A stretch of 35,635 bases of DNA from an uncultured beta proteobacterium (GCA_903830985.1 CAIKVZ010000036.1:1-35635); one strand, 5' to 3'; shown: positions 1 to 9,369, counted from the stretch's first letter. The notes: generated by a model from the sequence alone, not told the origin. A program made the numbers and translations.

Positions 1-133
1 GAGCCTGGCCGCCGAACTTGGCTGCCAACACCGTGGTGATGGCTGCGGTCAACGTGGTCTTGCCGTGGTCAACGTGGCCAATCGTGCCCACATTGACGTG
101 GGGCTTGGTACGTGCGAATTTTTCTTTTCCCAT
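1..133 (-). CDS. tuf: Elongation factor Tu, N-terminal fragment (cut by window edge)
   Basis: Only the first 44 or so codons are present, starting with ATG at 133 and running off the left edge. The translation begins [20 protein letters not shown] and contains the P-loop GHVDHGKT that binds the GTP phosphates. EF-Tu carries aminoacyl-tRNA to the ribosomal A site in the cytoplasm. The gene lies directly downstream of tRNA-Tyr, tRNA-Gly and tRNA-Thr, the arrangement known from E. coli tufB, so it is probably co-transcribed with them. Identification is certain; whether this is tufA or tufB cannot be decided because bacteria often hold two near-identical copies. Confidence 0.97.
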   Translation of the reverse strand, partial: MGKEKFARTKPHVNVGTIGHVDHGKTTLTAAITTVLAAKFGGQA

Positions 134-227
134 TTTTCAGACTCCGAAAAAGTGGCCAACTCAGCCAATCAAGCTACTGCTACGCGCCAAACCCAGGGCG
201 CTGTAGCTCTGGGAACGCACCCTAAAC

Positions 228-302
228 TGGTGCCCATTGCGGGAATCGGACCCGCGACCTCCCCCTTACCAAGGGGGTGCTCTGCCACTGAGCCAAATGG
301 GC
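228..302 (-). tRNA. tRNA-Thr (anticodon GGT)
   Basis: The minus strand folds as a complete cloverleaf. Acceptor GCCCATT pairs with AATGGGC, the anticodon arm is CCCCC-TTGGTAA-GGGGG giving anticodon GGT, and the T arm contains GGTCCGATTCC. The 3' CCA is encoded (228-230). It is the last of three tRNAs and is separated from tuf by 94 bp. Confidence 0.97.
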
Positions 303-334
303 TGAAAACTGTCATCTGTCGCACTGCGCCGTGA

Positions 335-408
335 TGGAGCGGGAGACGGGAATCGAACCCGCGTCATTAGCTTGGAAGGCTAGGGTTCTACCATTGAACT
401 ACTCCCGC
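335..408 (-). tRNA. tRNA-Gly (anticodon TCC)
   Basis: Acceptor GCGGGAG pairs with CTCCCGC and the CCA end is encoded (335-337). The anticodon loop CTTCCAA gives anticodon TCC. The anticodon stem reads CTAGC/GCTAA, so the outermost pair (27-43) is a C-A mismatch. The other four pairs are intact and the T arm is normal, so I treat the gene as functional. Confidence 0.95.
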
Positions 409-480
409 ATCAGACTCGCATATCCATCCGGCACCGACATTCAAAACCATTGTCTGAACGCCCTGCAACCTGATATTCGT

Positions 481-566
481 TGGTGGAGAGGGCTGGATTC
501 GAACCAGCGTACTCGTAAGAGGGCAGATTTACAGTCTGCTGCCATTAACCACTCGGCCACCTCTCC
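481..566 (-). tRNA. tRNA-Tyr (anticodon GTA)
   Basis: This is a class II tRNA with a long variable arm. Acceptor GGAGAGG pairs with CCTCTCC, the anticodon arm is CAGA-CTGTAAA-TCTG giving GTA, the T loop contains GGTTCGAATCC, and CCA is encoded. It is the first gene of the tRNA-Tyr/Gly/Thr-tuf transcription unit. Confidence 0.97.
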
Positions 567-581
567 TTCGACGAACCCGGA

Positions 582-611
582 ATTATGCCAGCAAAATCGC
601 CATTTACGCAA
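582..611 (-). promoter_or_regulatory. Probable sigma-70 promoter of the tRNA-tuf unit
   Basis: On the minus strand, TTGCGT (606-611) lies 18 bp from CATAAT (582-587). CATAAT is preceded by TGG, forming an extended -10. Transcription would begin about 8-10 bp before tRNA-Tyr. The bases just after the -10 are GC-rich (TTCCGGG), the kind of discriminator associated with stringent control of stable-RNA promoters. Boxes are seen directly; activity is inferred. Confidence 0.65.
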
Positions 612-635
612 GCCTTGAATATATTTGTCTCTCGA

Positions 636-1346
636 CTACCAGACAATGGCGCGCCGGCCCCAGTCTTTCAGCATCCGGTTGGCCGCGCTGAAGTGCCCGC
701 ACCCTATGAAGGGCACGGGGCCCCGCGTCGCCGACAGGGGCGAGGGATGGTTGGCGCACAGCACATGGCCGGCTTGCAGGCTGCGCCCCAGCAAGGCCTG
801 TTTTTTTTGCGCGTGCGCACCCCAGAGCAGATAGACCACCTGGCGGTGCGTGTCCTCGACCTTGCGCACAATGGCGTCGGTCAGTGCGTCCCAGCCCCTG
901 CCTGCATGGCTGCCAGGGTTGGCGTCCTCGACCGTCAGGCTGGTGTTGAGCAGCAGCACGCCTTGCTGGGCCCAGCGAAACAGGGAGCCGTCCGGCGGCG
1001 TCGGCAAGCCGAGATCGCGCTGCAACTCCTTGTAGATGTTGCGCAGCGACGGCGGCACGCGAATTCCCGGTGCCACCGAAAATGCCAGCCCCTGCGCCTG
1101 CCCGGGGCCGTGATAGGGGTCCTGCCCGATGATCACCACGCGAACCTCGGCCAGTGGTGTCAACTCCAGCGCACGCAAGGGCTGCGGCGGGTAGACGGTG
1201 GCGCCTGCCGCGAGACGCTGGTGCACAAACTCGGCAAGACCGCTTCCCTGCGCACTACGCCAAAACGGCTCCAGCACTGACCCCCAGCCTTCGGCCACCG
1301 GCCAGCCGTCGGGACCCCAATCGACCAGACGGTCCGGTTCAGCCAC
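636..1346 (-). CDS. ung: Uracil-DNA glycosylase, family 1
   Basis: Removes uracil from DNA by cleaving the N-glycosidic bond, the first step of base excision repair. The family 1 water-activating motif GQDPYHG is at residues 74-80 (Asp76 the catalytic base), and the second signature HPSPLS is near residue 200. I start at GTG 1346, giving 236 aa, the normal family length. That codon overlaps the trpC stop (GTGGCTGA), so translation is probably coupled to trpC. An in-frame ATG at 1451 would add 35 residues with no family resemblance, coded entirely inside trpC; TTG at 1349 is another possibility. Confidence 0.95.
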   Translation of the reverse strand: MAEPDRLVDWGPDGWPVAEGWGSVLEPFWRSAQGSGLAEFVHQRLAAGATVYPPQPLRALELTPLAEVRVVIIGQDPYHGPGQAQGLAFSVAPGIRVPPSLRNIYKELQRDLGLPTPPDGSLFRWAQQGVLLLNTSLTVEDANPGSHAGRGWDALTDAIVRKVEDTHRQVVYLLWGAHAQKKQALLGRSLQAGHVLCANHPSPLSATRGPVPFIGCGHFSAANRMLKDWGRRAIVW

Positions 1347-2130
1347 CAAACAACTCGGCCAGAGCCTCGCCGGGTTCGGCCGCACGCATGAACGCCTCTC
1401 CGACCAGAAAGGCCTGAACGCCGGCGGCGCGCAAACGCAGCACGTCGGCACGGCTCACGACACCGCTCTCTGTCACCAGCAAACGGTCATTGGGCACCTC
1501 GGCCAACAGGCCCAGCGTCGTGTCCAGACTGACCTCGAAGGTCCGCAGGTTGCGGTTGTTGATGCCGATCAGCGGGGTCTTGAGCTTCAGGGCGCGGTGC
1601 AATTCCGCGCCATCGTGCACTTCCACCAGCACCGCCATGTCGAGCGCCTGTGCCTGCGCTTCGAAGTCGGCCAACTGCGCGTCGTCCAGGCTGGCCGCGA
1701 TCAGCAGGATGGCGTCAGCCCCCATGGCGCGCGACTCGTAGATCTGGTAGGCATCGACGATGAAATCCTTGCGCAACACCGGCAAATCGCAGGACGCCCT
1801 GGCCTGCTTGAGCGCATCGATGCTGCCCTGGAAAAACTGTTTATCGGTGAGCACGGACAGGCAAGCCGCGCCAAACTCCGCATAGCTTTGCGCGATGTCA
1901 GCCGGAATGAAGTCGGCGCGCAATACGCCCTTGGACGGACTGGCCTTCTTAATTTCAGCGATCACGGCGGCCTCGCCTGCCGCCACCTTGGCGCGCAGCG
2001 CGCCGACGAAATCGCGCGTCAGCACGCGTGACAGCGCATCCGCGCGCACCAGCGCCAGCGGTTTTCGCTTTTGCGCCGCCGCCACCTCTTCGTGCTTGAC
2101 GGCGGTGATTTTTTCGAGAATGTCGGACAT
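1339..2130 (-). CDS. trpC: Indole-3-glycerol phosphate synthase
   Basis: Converts carboxyphenylaminodeoxyribulose 5-phosphate to indole-3-glycerol phosphate in tryptophan synthesis. The 263-aa product is a single TIM barrel with the family motifs [10 protein letters not shown] (substrate-binding lysines), [21 protein letters not shown] and VTESGV. Start ATG at 2130 (MSDILEKI) matches the family N-terminus; an in-frame start at 2205 would add 25 unrelated residues. There is no fused TrpF domain. ung overlaps its 3' end and forms a two-gene unit with it. The upstream neighbour is divergent, so trpG and trpD are not directly in front of trpC here. Confidence 0.95.
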   Translation of the reverse strand: MSDILEKITAVKHEEVAAAQKRKPLALVRADALSRVLTRDFVGALRAKVAAGEAAVIAEIKKASPSKGVLRADFIPADIAQSYAEFGAACLSVLTDKQFFQGSIDALKQARASCDLPVLRKDFIVDAYQIYESRAMGADAILLIAASLDDAQLADFEAQAQALDMAVLVEVHDGAELHRALKLKTPLIGINNRNLRTFEVSLDTTLGLLAEVPNDRLLVTESGVVSRADVLRLRAAGVQAFLVGEAFMRAAEPGEALAELFGG

Positions 2131-2176
2131 GGTTGGGGCCAGGGAAGTGGTCGGTAAAACGGCAATGGTAAAGCCA

Positions 2177-2205
2177 GTGATACCCTTGGCGCTGTTCACT
2201 CTCAA
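2177..2205 (-). promoter_or_regulatory. Candidate sigma-70 promoter for trpC-ung
   Basis: On the minus strand TTGAGA (2200-2205) and TATCAC (2177-2182) are separated by exactly 17 bp. Each matches the consensus at 4 of 6 positions. The start point would lie about 40 bp before the trpC ATG. The 80-bp trpC/uup gap must hold promoters for both genes; I see no convincing box for the plus-strand gene. Confidence 0.4.
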
Positions 2206-2210
2206 TATTT

Positions 2211-4100
2211 ATGGCCCTCATCACCCTGCTGAATGCGCAACTGGCCTTCGGCCATGTCGCCCTGCTCGACCACACCGACTTTGCCCTGGAAACCGCCGAA
2301 AGAGTTGGGCTGATCGGCCGCAATGGCGCCGGCAAATCGTCCATGCTGAAAATCCTGGCAGGCATGGAAAAACCCGACGACGGAACGTTGCAGGTGCAGC
2401 AAGGCGTGCGCATCGCCTACGTCGCCCAGGAGCCGAGCCTAGACCTCGATGCCACGGTCTTCACTTCCGCCAGCGCCGGCCTGGCACGCACCATGGCCGT
2501 GCGCGAAGAGTATTTCGCCGCCGCCGAGGGCGCGGATCTGGATGCCCTGCAGTCCGAAATCGAACACCTGGACGCGTGGAACTGGGAACAGCGCGTGGAA
2601 GAAACCCTGGAACGCCTGCACCTGGACAAGGACGCCATCGTCGGCACCCTGTCGGGGGGGACGCGCAAGCGCGTGGCGCTGGCGCAGGCGCTGGTCGCCA
2701 AGCCCGACGTGTTGCTGCTGGATGAACCAACAAATCACCTGGATCTGGACTCGATCGAATGGCTGGAGGAATTGCTGCGCGACTTCAAGGGCAGCATCGT
2801 CACCATCACCCATGACCGCAGCTTCCTGAACCGCGTGGCCACGCGCATTGTCGAACTCGATCGCGGCAAGCTGCTCTCCTACCCCGGCAATTTCGAACGC
2901 TACCTGGTGCTCAAGGACGAGCAAATGGCACAGGAAGCGGTGATCAGCGCCAAGGCCGACAAGCTGTTGGCGCAGGAAGAAATATGGATCCGAAAGGGCG
3001 TGGAAGCGCGACGCACGCGCAGCCAGAGCCGCATCGCCAAGCTGCAAAGCCTGCGCAGCGAACACGCGGCCCGACGCGACGCCCAGGGCAGCGTGAACCT
3101 GGATGTGGCGCAGGGTCAGCAAAGCGGCAAGATCGTGGCAGAACTCACCGACGTGGGCATGTCGTTTGGCGACAAACTCATCGTCAAGGACTTCACTGCG
3201 ACCATTTTGCGCGGCGACAAAATCGGCTTTCTGGGGCCAAACGGCGCCGGCAAGACGACCCTGCTCAAGCTCATCCTGGGTGAACTCCAGGCCGACAGTG
3301 GGAAACTGCGCCAGGGCGCGAACCTGCAAGTGGCCTACTTCGACCAGATGCGCAATGCGCTGGACCTGGACGCCACGCTGGAAGACTTCATCAGCCCGGG
3401 CAGCGAATGGATCGAAATCGGGAATCAGCGCAAGCACGTGAAGAGCTACCTGGGCGACTTTTTGTTCAGCCCGGCGCGCGCGCGTTCTCCCGTGCGCTCC
3501 CTTTCGGGCGGCGAGCGCAACCGCTGGTTGCTGGCACGCCTGTTTGCCCGACCGGCGAATGTGCTGGTGCTGGACGAGCCCACCAACGACCTGGACATCG
3601 ACACGCTGGAACTGCTGGAAGACCTGCTGCAGCAGTACGACGGCACGGTGTTTCTGGTGAGCCACGACCGGACCTTTCTGGACAATGTCGTGACCAGCAC
3701 CATCGCTTTCGAAGGTGACGGGCTGTGGCGTGAATACGAAGGCGGCGTCACCGACTGGATGATCCAGTCCAAGCGTTCACGCGAAATTCAGGCGGCAAAT
3801 GCAGCCGCCGCAGCCAACCAGGTGCTCGTCCCCGTCGAAAAAAGCCGCAACGCGCCGGCCGCGAAAAAATCCTCCGGCGGCGCCAAGCTCAGCTTCAAGG
3901 ACCAGCGCGAACTTGACGCCTTGCCCGGGCTGATTGAAGCGCTGGAGCAGGAGCAGGCAAGCTTGCGCACCGAACTGGCTGATGGCAGCCTGTATGCCCG
4001 TGACGCCGTCCGCGCCGCTGCATTGCACGGTCGCGACGGCGTGATCGACGCCGAGTTGACGGCGGCACTGGAGCGCTGGGAAGCCCTTTCCGCACGCTGA
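2211..4100 (+). CDS. uup: ABC-F family ATPase, Uup type
   Basis: A cytoplasmic 629-aa protein with two ABC domains and no membrane segments. First domain: Walker A GRNGAGKSS at 36-44, signature LSGGTRKR near 147, Walker B VLLLDEPTNHLD near 167. Second domain: GPNGAGKTT near 342, LSGGERNR near 431, VLVLDEPTNDLD near 451. The inter-domain linker is charged and helical. About 80 C-terminal residues after a lysine/alanine segment form a predicted coiled coil (FKDQRELDALPGLIEALEQE), as in the Uup DNA-binding C-terminal domain. ABC-F proteins act on ribosomes; Uup is linked to replication-fork or branched-DNA tolerance and precise transposon excision. No clear Shine-Dalgarno precedes the ATG. Confidence 0.9.
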   Translation: MALITLLNAQLAFGHVALLDHTDFALETAERVGLIGRNGAGKSSMLKILAGMEKPDDGTLQVQQGVRIAYVAQEPSLDLDATVFTSASAGLARTMAVREEYFAAAEGADLDALQSEIEHLDAWNWEQRVEETLERLHLDKDAIVGTLSGGTRKRVALAQALVAKPDVLLLDEPTNHLDLDSIEWLEELLRDFKGSIVTITHDRSFLNRVATRIVELDRGKLLSYPGNFERYLVLKDEQMAQEAVISAKADKLLAQEEIWIRKGVEARRTRSQSRIAKLQSLRSEHAARRDAQGSVNLDVAQGQQSGKIVAELTDVGMSFGDKLIVKDFTATILRGDKIGFLGPNGAGKTTLLKLILGELQADSGKLRQGANLQVAYFDQMRNALDLDATLEDFISPGSEWIEIGNQRKHVKSYLGDFLFSPARARSPVRSLSGGERNRWLLARLFARPANVLVLDEPTNDLDIDTLELLEDLLQQYDGTVFLVSHDRTFLDNVVTSTIAFEGDGLWREYEGGVTDWMIQSKRSREIQAANAAAAANQVLVPVEKSRNAPAAKKSSGGAKLSFKDQRELDALPGLIEALEQEQASLRTELADGSLYARDAVRAAALHGRDGVIDAELTAALERWEALSAR

Positions 4101-4110
4101 ACGCTGCGCC

Positions 4111-4136
4111 GCCCGCAGGGCTGTCATGCCGGGCTT
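4111..4136 (+). repeat. Partial third copy of the 60-bp hairpin repeat
   Basis: This segment reads GCCCGCAGGGCTGTCATGCC followed by GGGCTT. It matches the distal half of the full copy just downstream (GCCCGCAGGGCTTGTCATGCC) with one T missing. It begins 10 bp after the uup stop and runs straight into the full copy. It may be a truncated tandem copy or a slippage product. Confidence 0.65.
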
Positions 4137-4195
4137 AAAACGCCAGTTTCAGCGCAGGCTGACAATTGCCCGCAGGGCTTGTCATGCCGAAGCTA
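4136..4195 (+). repeat. 60-bp dispersed hairpin repeat, copy A
   Basis: This 60-bp stretch matches 35286-35345 at 53 of 60 positions by my alignment. Both begin TAAAACGCCAGTTTCAGCG and end GCCGAAGCTA. Inside is a hairpin at 4157-4188 with stems GGC/GCC, TGACAA/TTGTCA and GCCC/GGGC around a GCA loop. It lies between the convergent genes uup and cheB, and its last three bases (CTA) are the cheB stop codon on the other strand. It encodes nothing itself. It could be a small mobile element, a transcription stop, or a structured RNA. Confidence 0.8.
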
Positions 4196-5278
4196 GATCC
4201 GGCTGTGCATGCGGTCGGTGGAACCCTTGAGGCGGGCGATCAACGCCGGGGCAATCTGGCTCAACGGCAGGATTTCGTCGGCAGCGCCGTGGGCGATGGC
4301 CTCGCGCGGCATGCCGAAGACGATGCAACTGGCCTCGTCCTGCACGTAGTTGTAGCTGCCCTTGTCCTTCATCTCGCGCATGGCTTTGGCGCCATCGTTG
4401 CCCATGCCGGTGAGCATGATGCCGTAGGCGTTGCGCCCGGCAAACTGGGCCGCCGAATTGAACAGCACTTCCACCGAAGGCTTGTGCCGGTTCACCGGTT
4501 CGGCGTCGTCCACCACGGCCACATAGTTGGCACCGCTGCGACCGATGCGGAACTGTTTGCCCCCGGGGGCAATGTAGGCATGCCCCGGAAGAATGCGCTC
4601 CCCGTCCTGCGCCTCCTTCACGGCGATGTGGCACAAACTGTCCAGACGCGCGGCGAAGCTCTTGGTGAAACCCGGCGGCATGTGTTGCGTGATGACGATG
4701 CCCGGTGAGTCTGCGGGGAACTGGGTCAGTACCTCGCGGATGGCTTCCGTGCCGCCAGTGGAAGCGCCGATGCAAATCAGTTTTTCGGTCGAAAGACGCC
4801 CCAGGGCCATGGGTGCCACGCGCTCCGGGCCGCTGGTCGACGACGCGCTTGCCGCCGCCGAGGGCGCGCGGCGCACATGGGCCACCGCGGCCACACGAAT
4901 CTTGTCGACAATTTCGTTCGACAGTTCGCTCAGGCCCCCGGCGACTCCGATGCGTGGCTTGGCGACGAAGTCGACAGCGCCCAGTTCCAGGGCGCGCAGC
5001 GTGACTTCGGCGCCCTGCTCGGTCAGCGTGGAAATCATCAGCACCGGCATGGGCCGCAGCCGCATCAGGCGCCCGAGAAACTCGATGCCGTCCATCTTGG
5101 GCATTTCCACGTCCAGGGTGATCACGTCGGGATTCATCTCGCGGATCATCTCGCGGGCAATCAGTGGATCGTTGGCCGTGCCTATGCACTCCATATCGCT
5201 TTGCCGGTTGATGATCTCCGCCAGCAGGCTGCGCACCAGCGCAGAATCGTCCACCACAATGACACGTGTTTTCTTCAT
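4193..5278 (-). CDS. cheB: Chemotaxis protein-glutamate methylesterase/deamidase CheB
   Basis: Removes methyl groups from chemoreceptor glutamates and deamidates glutamines during adaptation. The 361-aa protein has an N-terminal receiver (about 5-120) with phosphorylated Asp56 in [14 protein letters not shown] and Lys108. A linker rich in Ala and Ser follows, then the esterase domain from about 165. The catalytic triad is visible as Ser173 (GASTGG), His199 (TQHMPPGF) and Asp295 (TGMGNDGA). AAGGA lies 4 bp before the ATG. It is the last gene of the che operon, 12 bp after cheD, and its stop lies at the edge of a repeat element. Confidence 0.97.
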   Translation of the reverse strand: MKKTRVIVVDDSALVRSLLAEIINRQSDMECIGTANDPLIAREMIREMNPDVITLDVEMPKMDGIEFLGRLMRLRPMPVLMISTLTEQGAEVTLRALELGAVDFVAKPRIGVAGGLSELSNEIVDKIRVAAVAHVRRAPSAAASASSTSGPERVAPMALGRLSTEKLICIGASTGGTEAIREVLTQFPADSPGIVITQHMPPGFTKSFAARLDSLCHIAVKEAQDGERILPGHAYIAPGGKQFRIGRSGANYVAVVDDAEPVNRHKPSVEVLFNSAAQFAGRNAYGIMLTGMGNDGAKAMREMKDKGSYNYVQDEASCIVFGMPREAIAHGAADEILPLSQIAPALIARLKGSTDRMHSRI

Positions 5279-5290
5279 TCCATCCTTGCC

Positions 5291-5923
5291 TCAAAAAAGA
5301 TCCACGGAGCCACCCGAGGTCACCTTGACCACTGTTGCTGCGTTGCCCTGGCGCTCCTGCGCTGCCAGTTTTTCCGGGTGCGCGTGCGCCAGGCGCTTGA
5401 CCATGGCTTTGCCCGTTTGGGGAAAATAACAGACCTTGCGCGGATAGATGTCCAGCACATCCTGTGACACCACCGGGATGCGTTCGGTTTGAAGATAGTC
5501 CAGCACGAACTTCGTATTGCGCTCACCCACGTTCATCGATGTAAAGGAGTGCATGACCTGACCGCCGCCGAAGATCTTGGCCTGCATCGACTCGCGCCGC
5601 GCGCCGCGCTTCATCATTTCATTGATCAACAACTCCATCGCATAGGAGCCGTAGCGTCCGCCGCCATCGCCATCGCCATCGGGCAACATGAAGTGGTTCA
5701 TGCCACCGACCTGTGCCCGGCCGTCCCAGATGCAGGCCGCGATGCACGACCCCAGCACGGTGACGATGAGCAGGTTCTCCTCGGACACGAAGTACTCGCC
5801 TGGCAGGACCTTGACGGCGTCGAACTGGAAGTTGGGGTCGTAATAGAAAAATGACGCCTCGCCCGGCTTGCGCGCCTGCGCCTTGAGTTGCGCCACGCGG
5901 GACACGGGGTTAACGCCGTTCAT
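5291..5923 (-). CDS. cheD: Chemoreceptor glutamine deamidase CheD
   Basis: Deamidates specific glutamines in methyl-accepting chemotaxis proteins. The catalytic cysteine is Cys60 in VLGSCIAACIWD and the catalytic histidine is His77 in GGMNHFMLP. KIFGGGQVM, typical of the family, follows in the C-terminal half. I start at ATG 5923 (210 aa), preceded by GAGGAAAG; it overlaps the cheR end by 14 bp. An in-frame start further upstream at 5989 would lie deep in cheR. The last residues are GGSVDLF, very like the tail of the CheZ-like protein of this operon (AGSIELF). Confidence 0.95.
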   Translation of the reverse strand: MNGVNPVSRVAQLKAQARKPGEASFFYYDPNFQFDAVKVLPGEYFVSEENLLIVTVLGSCIAACIWDGRAQVGGMNHFMLPDGDGDGGGRYGSYAMELLINEMMKRGARRESMQAKIFGGGQVMHSFTSMNVGERNTKFVLDYLQTERIPVVSQDVLDIYPRKVCYFPQTGKAMVKRLAHAHPEKLAAQERQGNAATVVKVTSGGSVDLF

Positions 5924-6731
5924 AAACCGTCTTTCCTCGCAGCACAAAGAGGTCCTTGGATTCGCCGAAATTTTCCGAATGCCCGACAAACAGCATGCCG
6001 CCGGGTTTCATCACACGGTGGATGCGTTCGAGCACCTTGCGCTGGGTTGGTGCATCAAAGTAAATCATCACATTGCGGCAGAACACGATGTCAAAGGGTT
6101 CACGAAAAGGCCAGTTATCCAGTATCAGATTCACGCTGCCAAACTCGACCATGCGTGGCAGTTCGGGCTTGACGCGCAAGAAACCTTCGTTGGAGCCTTT
6201 GCCGCGCATGAAAAACCGGTGTGTGCGCTCCGGGCCCAGCCCCTTGGCGCTTTCCAGGCGGTACACGCCCTGGGCAGCGGTCGCGAGCACTTTGGAGTCA
6301 ATGTCGCTGGCGTAGAGCTTGAACGCAGCCCCGGCGCCCAGCGTCTCCAGCGCCGTGATGACAATCGAGTACGGCTCCTCGCCGGTTGAGGCTGCGCTGC
6401 ACCAGGCACGCCATGGCGTGGACGCGGGGCGCGACTTGAGCAACTCGGCAAGAATTTCGAAATGGTGCTGTTCGCGAAAAAATGACGTCAGATTGGTGGT
6501 CAGCGCGTTGATGAACTCCTGCCATTCGGGACCGTCGTGCTGCTCCAACCAACTCAGGTACTCGCGAAAACTGGTGTGCCCGGTGTCGCGCAAGCGCCGC
6601 GACAGGCGGCTGTACACCATGGCGTGTTTGCCATCGTGCAGGTGAATGCCGGCGCGCTGGTAGATCAGCGCCTGAACGCGCTCGAAATCGGCATTGGTCC
6701 AGGCAAACTCGCGAGCGCCGGGGTCCTCCAT
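5910..6731 (-). CDS. cheR: Chemotaxis protein methyltransferase CheR
   Basis: Transfers methyl groups from S-adenosylmethionine to receptor glutamates. The 273-aa protein has the all-helical CheR N-domain (about 10-75), NLTSFFRE at 80-87, and a Rossmann SAM-binding domain with WCSAASTGEEPYS at 110-122. Later motifs are LYASDID and FDIVFCRNVMIYF. It ends with GGMLFVGHSENF. No TPR or pentapeptide-binding extension is seen. It lies 15 bp after cheW and overlaps cheD. Confidence 0.96.
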   Translation of the reverse strand: MEDPGAREFAWTNADFERVQALIYQRAGIHLHDGKHAMVYSRLSRRLRDTGHTSFREYLSWLEQHDGPEWQEFINALTTNLTSFFREQHHFEILAELLKSRPASTPWRAWCSAASTGEEPYSIVITALETLGAGAAFKLYASDIDSKVLATAAQGVYRLESAKGLGPERTHRFFMRGKGSNEGFLRVKPELPRMVEFGSVNLILDNWPFREPFDIVFCRNVMIYFDAPTQRKVLERIHRVMKPGGMLFVGHSENFGESKDLFVLRGKTVYERR

Positions 6732-6746
6732 ATCAGGCCGTCACGC

Positions 6747-7238
6747 TCATTCCGAATCGCCCGCCAGGGCCATATCGGAGCCCGACATCAACTTGCCGAT
6801 GTCCAGCAGGATCAGCATGCGGTCGCCCACCGAGCCCAGGCCCAGAATACAGCCGGAATGAATGCCACTTTCGACTTCCGGCGCCGGCTTGATGCTGCCG
6901 GGCGGAAGCTCCATCACGTCGCTCACTGAATCCACCACGATGCCCACGATGCGCGTGCCCAGATTCAGGATGATGACCACGGTGAAACTGCTGTACTCGG
7001 CGTTGGAGCAGTTGAACTTGAGCCGCATGTCGACAATCGGCACGATGGTGCCGCGCAGGTTCACCACGCCTTTGATGAAGGACGGTGCATTGGCGATGCG
7101 GGTCGGCGGCTCGTAACCCCGAATTTCCTGCACCTTGAGGATATCGATGCCGTACTCTTCCTGATCCAGGCGAAACGTCAGGTATTCACGCACACCTGAC
7201 GCCGCGATGCTTTCATTCACTCGTTCTGCGACTTCCAT
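6747..7238 (-). CDS. cheW: Chemotaxis coupling protein CheW
   Basis: An SH3-like adaptor that links chemoreceptors to CheA in the cytoplasmic signalling array. The 163-aa protein is a single CheW domain with the characteristic stretches [36 protein letters not shown] and [10 protein letters not shown] good Shine-Dalgarno, AGGAG, lies about 10 bp before the ATG. It sits between cheA (upstream) and cheR. Confidence 0.97.
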   Translation of the reverse strand: MEVAERVNESIAASGVREYLTFRLDQEEYGIDILKVQEIRGYEPPTRIANAPSFIKGVVNLRGTIVPIVDMRLKFNCSNAEYSSFTVVIILNLGTRIVGIVVDSVSDVMELPPGSIKPAPEVESGIHSGCILGLGSVGDRMLILLDIGKLMSGSDMALAGDSE

Positions 7239-7270
7239 TGCAATATCTCCTGAAGCAAATTGCCAGTTTG

Positions 7271-9331
7271 TTAGTGTCGGGTACGGCGGATGAGGCCTGC
7301 CGTATCCAGAATCAGCGCCACCTTGCCGTCACCCAGAATCGTGGCGCCCGACACGTTGGGCACCTTGCGGTAGTTCGACTCCAGATTTTTCACCACCACC
7401 TGTTGCTGGCCCAAAAGTTCGTCCACCAGCAAGGCGGCGCGACTGCCTTCGGCCTCGACCACGACCATGATGCTGTTGGCCTTTTCCTGGTCAAAGCGCG
7501 GCACCTGGAACACCTTTTCCAGCTCGATCACCGGCATGTACTCTTCACGCACCTTGACCAGTTGCGAACCCTGGCCTACCGTCCCAACGGCCTCGGCCTT
7601 GACCAAAAATGACTCGACAACGGAGGACAGGGGCAGGATGTAGACCTCATTGCCCACACCGACCGACATGCCGTCCATGATGGCCAGCGTCAGCGGCAGG
7701 CGAACCGAGACCTTCATGCCGTAGCCTTCGGCCGAATCGATCTCCACCGTGCCATTGAGCGAGGTGATGTTGCGAATCACCACGTCCAGCCCAACGCCAC
7801 GGCCCGACACGTCGGTGACGACATCGGCGGTGGAAAAACCAGGGGCGAAAATCAATTGCCAGACTTCCTGGTCGGTCATCTGGTCCGACACATCCAGCCC
7901 ACGCTCGCGCGCCTTGCGCAGGATTTTTTCGCGCGACAATCCGCGACCGTCGTCGCGCACCTCGATCACGATGGAGCCGCCCTGGTGCGAGGCCGACAGC
8001 GTGATCGTGCCATGTTCCGGCTTGCCCTTGGCCAAGCGTTCCTCCGGCATTTCCACGCCATGATCGCAACTGTTGCGCACCAGGTGGGTGAGTGGATCGG
8101 TGATCTTCTCCACCAGACCCTTGTCCAGTTCCGTGGCCTCGCCCTGCATCACCATCTCGACTTTCTTGCCAAGCTTTCCCGCCAGGTCGCGCAACATGCG
8201 CGGGAAGCGGCTGAACACGATGGACATCGGGATCATGCGGATCGACATCACCGATTCCTGCAGGTCGCGCGTGTTGCGGTCCAGATCGGCCAGCCCCGCC
8301 ATCAACTGTTGATTCAGTGCCGGGTCCAGCGAGCGGCTGTTTTGCGCCAGCATGGCCTGGGTGATGACCAGTTCGCCCACCAGGTTGATCAGCTGATCGA
8401 CCTTGCTCACGGCCACGCGGATCGTCGCAGCTTCGAGCTGCGCCTTGTTGCCAGCCGCCTTGGGTGCAGCCGCAGCAGCGGTCTCCACTGTCTTGACCGG
8501 CTCGTGCGTTTCTGTTTCTGAGGGAGCGCCCGGCGCATCTGCAAAGAAACCGAATCCGGCGTCTGAGCTTGCAGGCGGGGTTGCCAGCGCGGCAACCGGC
8601 ACGGTCGCGCTCACATCGTCCAGGCAACGAATCGCCACCTGATCCTTTGACACGTGAAAGACGAAGAGGTCGAGCAGGTCTTCATCGCTGGAACTGGTCT
8701 CGACGGCAAACACGCGCGTATTCGGCAAGTCGGACTCGAGCACACTGATGCTGCCCAGCCCAGGGATATCGCGAAACAGCTCTTTCAGTGCGTCGGCCTG
8801 TTCCGGGTGCTCCAGCGGCCCGATCCGGATTTCCAGCGATCGGGTGCTCTTGACCGGTTTTGCCAGCGCCGCGGGTTTGGCCTGGGCGGCCTTCGGTGCA
8901 GCCGCCGGTGTGCGCCCCGCGGCCAGATCGGCGATGCGCTGTACCAACTCCGACGTGGGCGTGGCGTCGCCGCTGCCCGTCTGGTGGCGCGCCAGCAAAC
9001 TGCGAGATGCGTCCGCCGATTCCAGCAAGGCGTCGACCATGGGCGTCGTCAGCTGCAGTTCATGCCGGCGCAGCTTGTCCAGCAGCGACTCCATGTTGTG
9101 CGTCAGTTCGGCCACGTCGGCGAAGCCGAAGGTCGCGGCCCCCCCCTTGATCGAATGGGCGCAACGGAAGATGCCGTTCAACTCCTCGTCGTCGACCAAG
9201 GCAACATCCAAATCGAGCAACATCTGCTCCATTTGATCGAGGTTCTCGCCGGCCTCTTCGAAAAAGATCTGATAAAACTGCGTCAGATCGAAATCAGCGC
9301 CTGCGGCATTTTCCTGGTGCATCTCGCTCAT
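7271..9331 (-). CDS. cheA: Chemotaxis histidine kinase CheA
   Basis: Autophosphorylates in response to receptors and passes phosphate to CheY and CheB. The 686-aa protein shows the standard domains. P1 phosphotransfer has His59 in [13 protein letters not shown] CheY/CheB-binding P2-like region spans about 170-250, flanked by Ala/Pro-rich linkers. The P3 dimerisation domain has [12 protein letters not shown]. The P4 ATPase has NSCDHGVE (N box), VRDDGRGL (G1), PGFSTA and [11 protein letters not shown] CheW-like P5 domain is at the end. The start is supported by AAGGAG 6 bp before the ATG. Confidence 0.97.
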   Translation of the reverse strand: MSEMHQENAAGADFDLTQFYQIFFEEAGENLDQMEQMLLDLDVALVDDEELNGIFRCAHSIKGGAATFGFADVAELTHNMESLLDKLRRHELQLTTPMVDALLESADASRSLLARHQTGSGDATPTSELVQRIADLAAGRTPAAAPKAAQAKPAALAKPVKSTRSLEIRIGPLEHPEQADALKELFRDIPGLGSISVLESDLPNTRVFAVETSSSDEDLLDLFVFHVSKDQVAIRCLDDVSATVPVAALATPPASSDAGFGFFADAPGAPSETETHEPVKTVETAAAAAPKAAGNKAQLEAATIRVAVSKVDQLINLVGELVITQAMLAQNSRSLDPALNQQLMAGLADLDRNTRDLQESVMSIRMIPMSIVFSRFPRMLRDLAGKLGKKVEMVMQGEATELDKGLVEKITDPLTHLVRNSCDHGVEMPEERLAKGKPEHGTITLSASHQGGSIVIEVRDDGRGLSREKILRKARERGLDVSDQMTDQEVWQLIFAPGFSTADVVTDVSGRGVGLDVVIRNITSLNGTVEIDSAEGYGMKVSVRLPLTLAIMDGMSVGVGNEVYILPLSSVVESFLVKAEAVGTVGQGSQLVKVREEYMPVIELEKVFQVPRFDQEKANSIMVVVEAEGSRAALLVDELLGQQQVVVKNLESNYRKVPNVSGATILGDGKVALILDTAGLIRRTRH

Positions 9332-9369
9332 GCTGAACTCCTTGGCAAAACAATAAACCCGCTGCTGTG

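Noticed and set aside
1347-1451. Longer N-terminus for ung from ATG 1451
   Set aside because: It lies wholly within trpC, adds Cys/Pro/Arg-rich sequence unlike the family, and a GTG at the trpC stop gives the normal length.
4866-5467. Several plus-strand open frames antisense to cheB and cheD
   Set aside because: They are low-complexity reverse-frame products; both real genes have complete catalytic residues on the minus strand.
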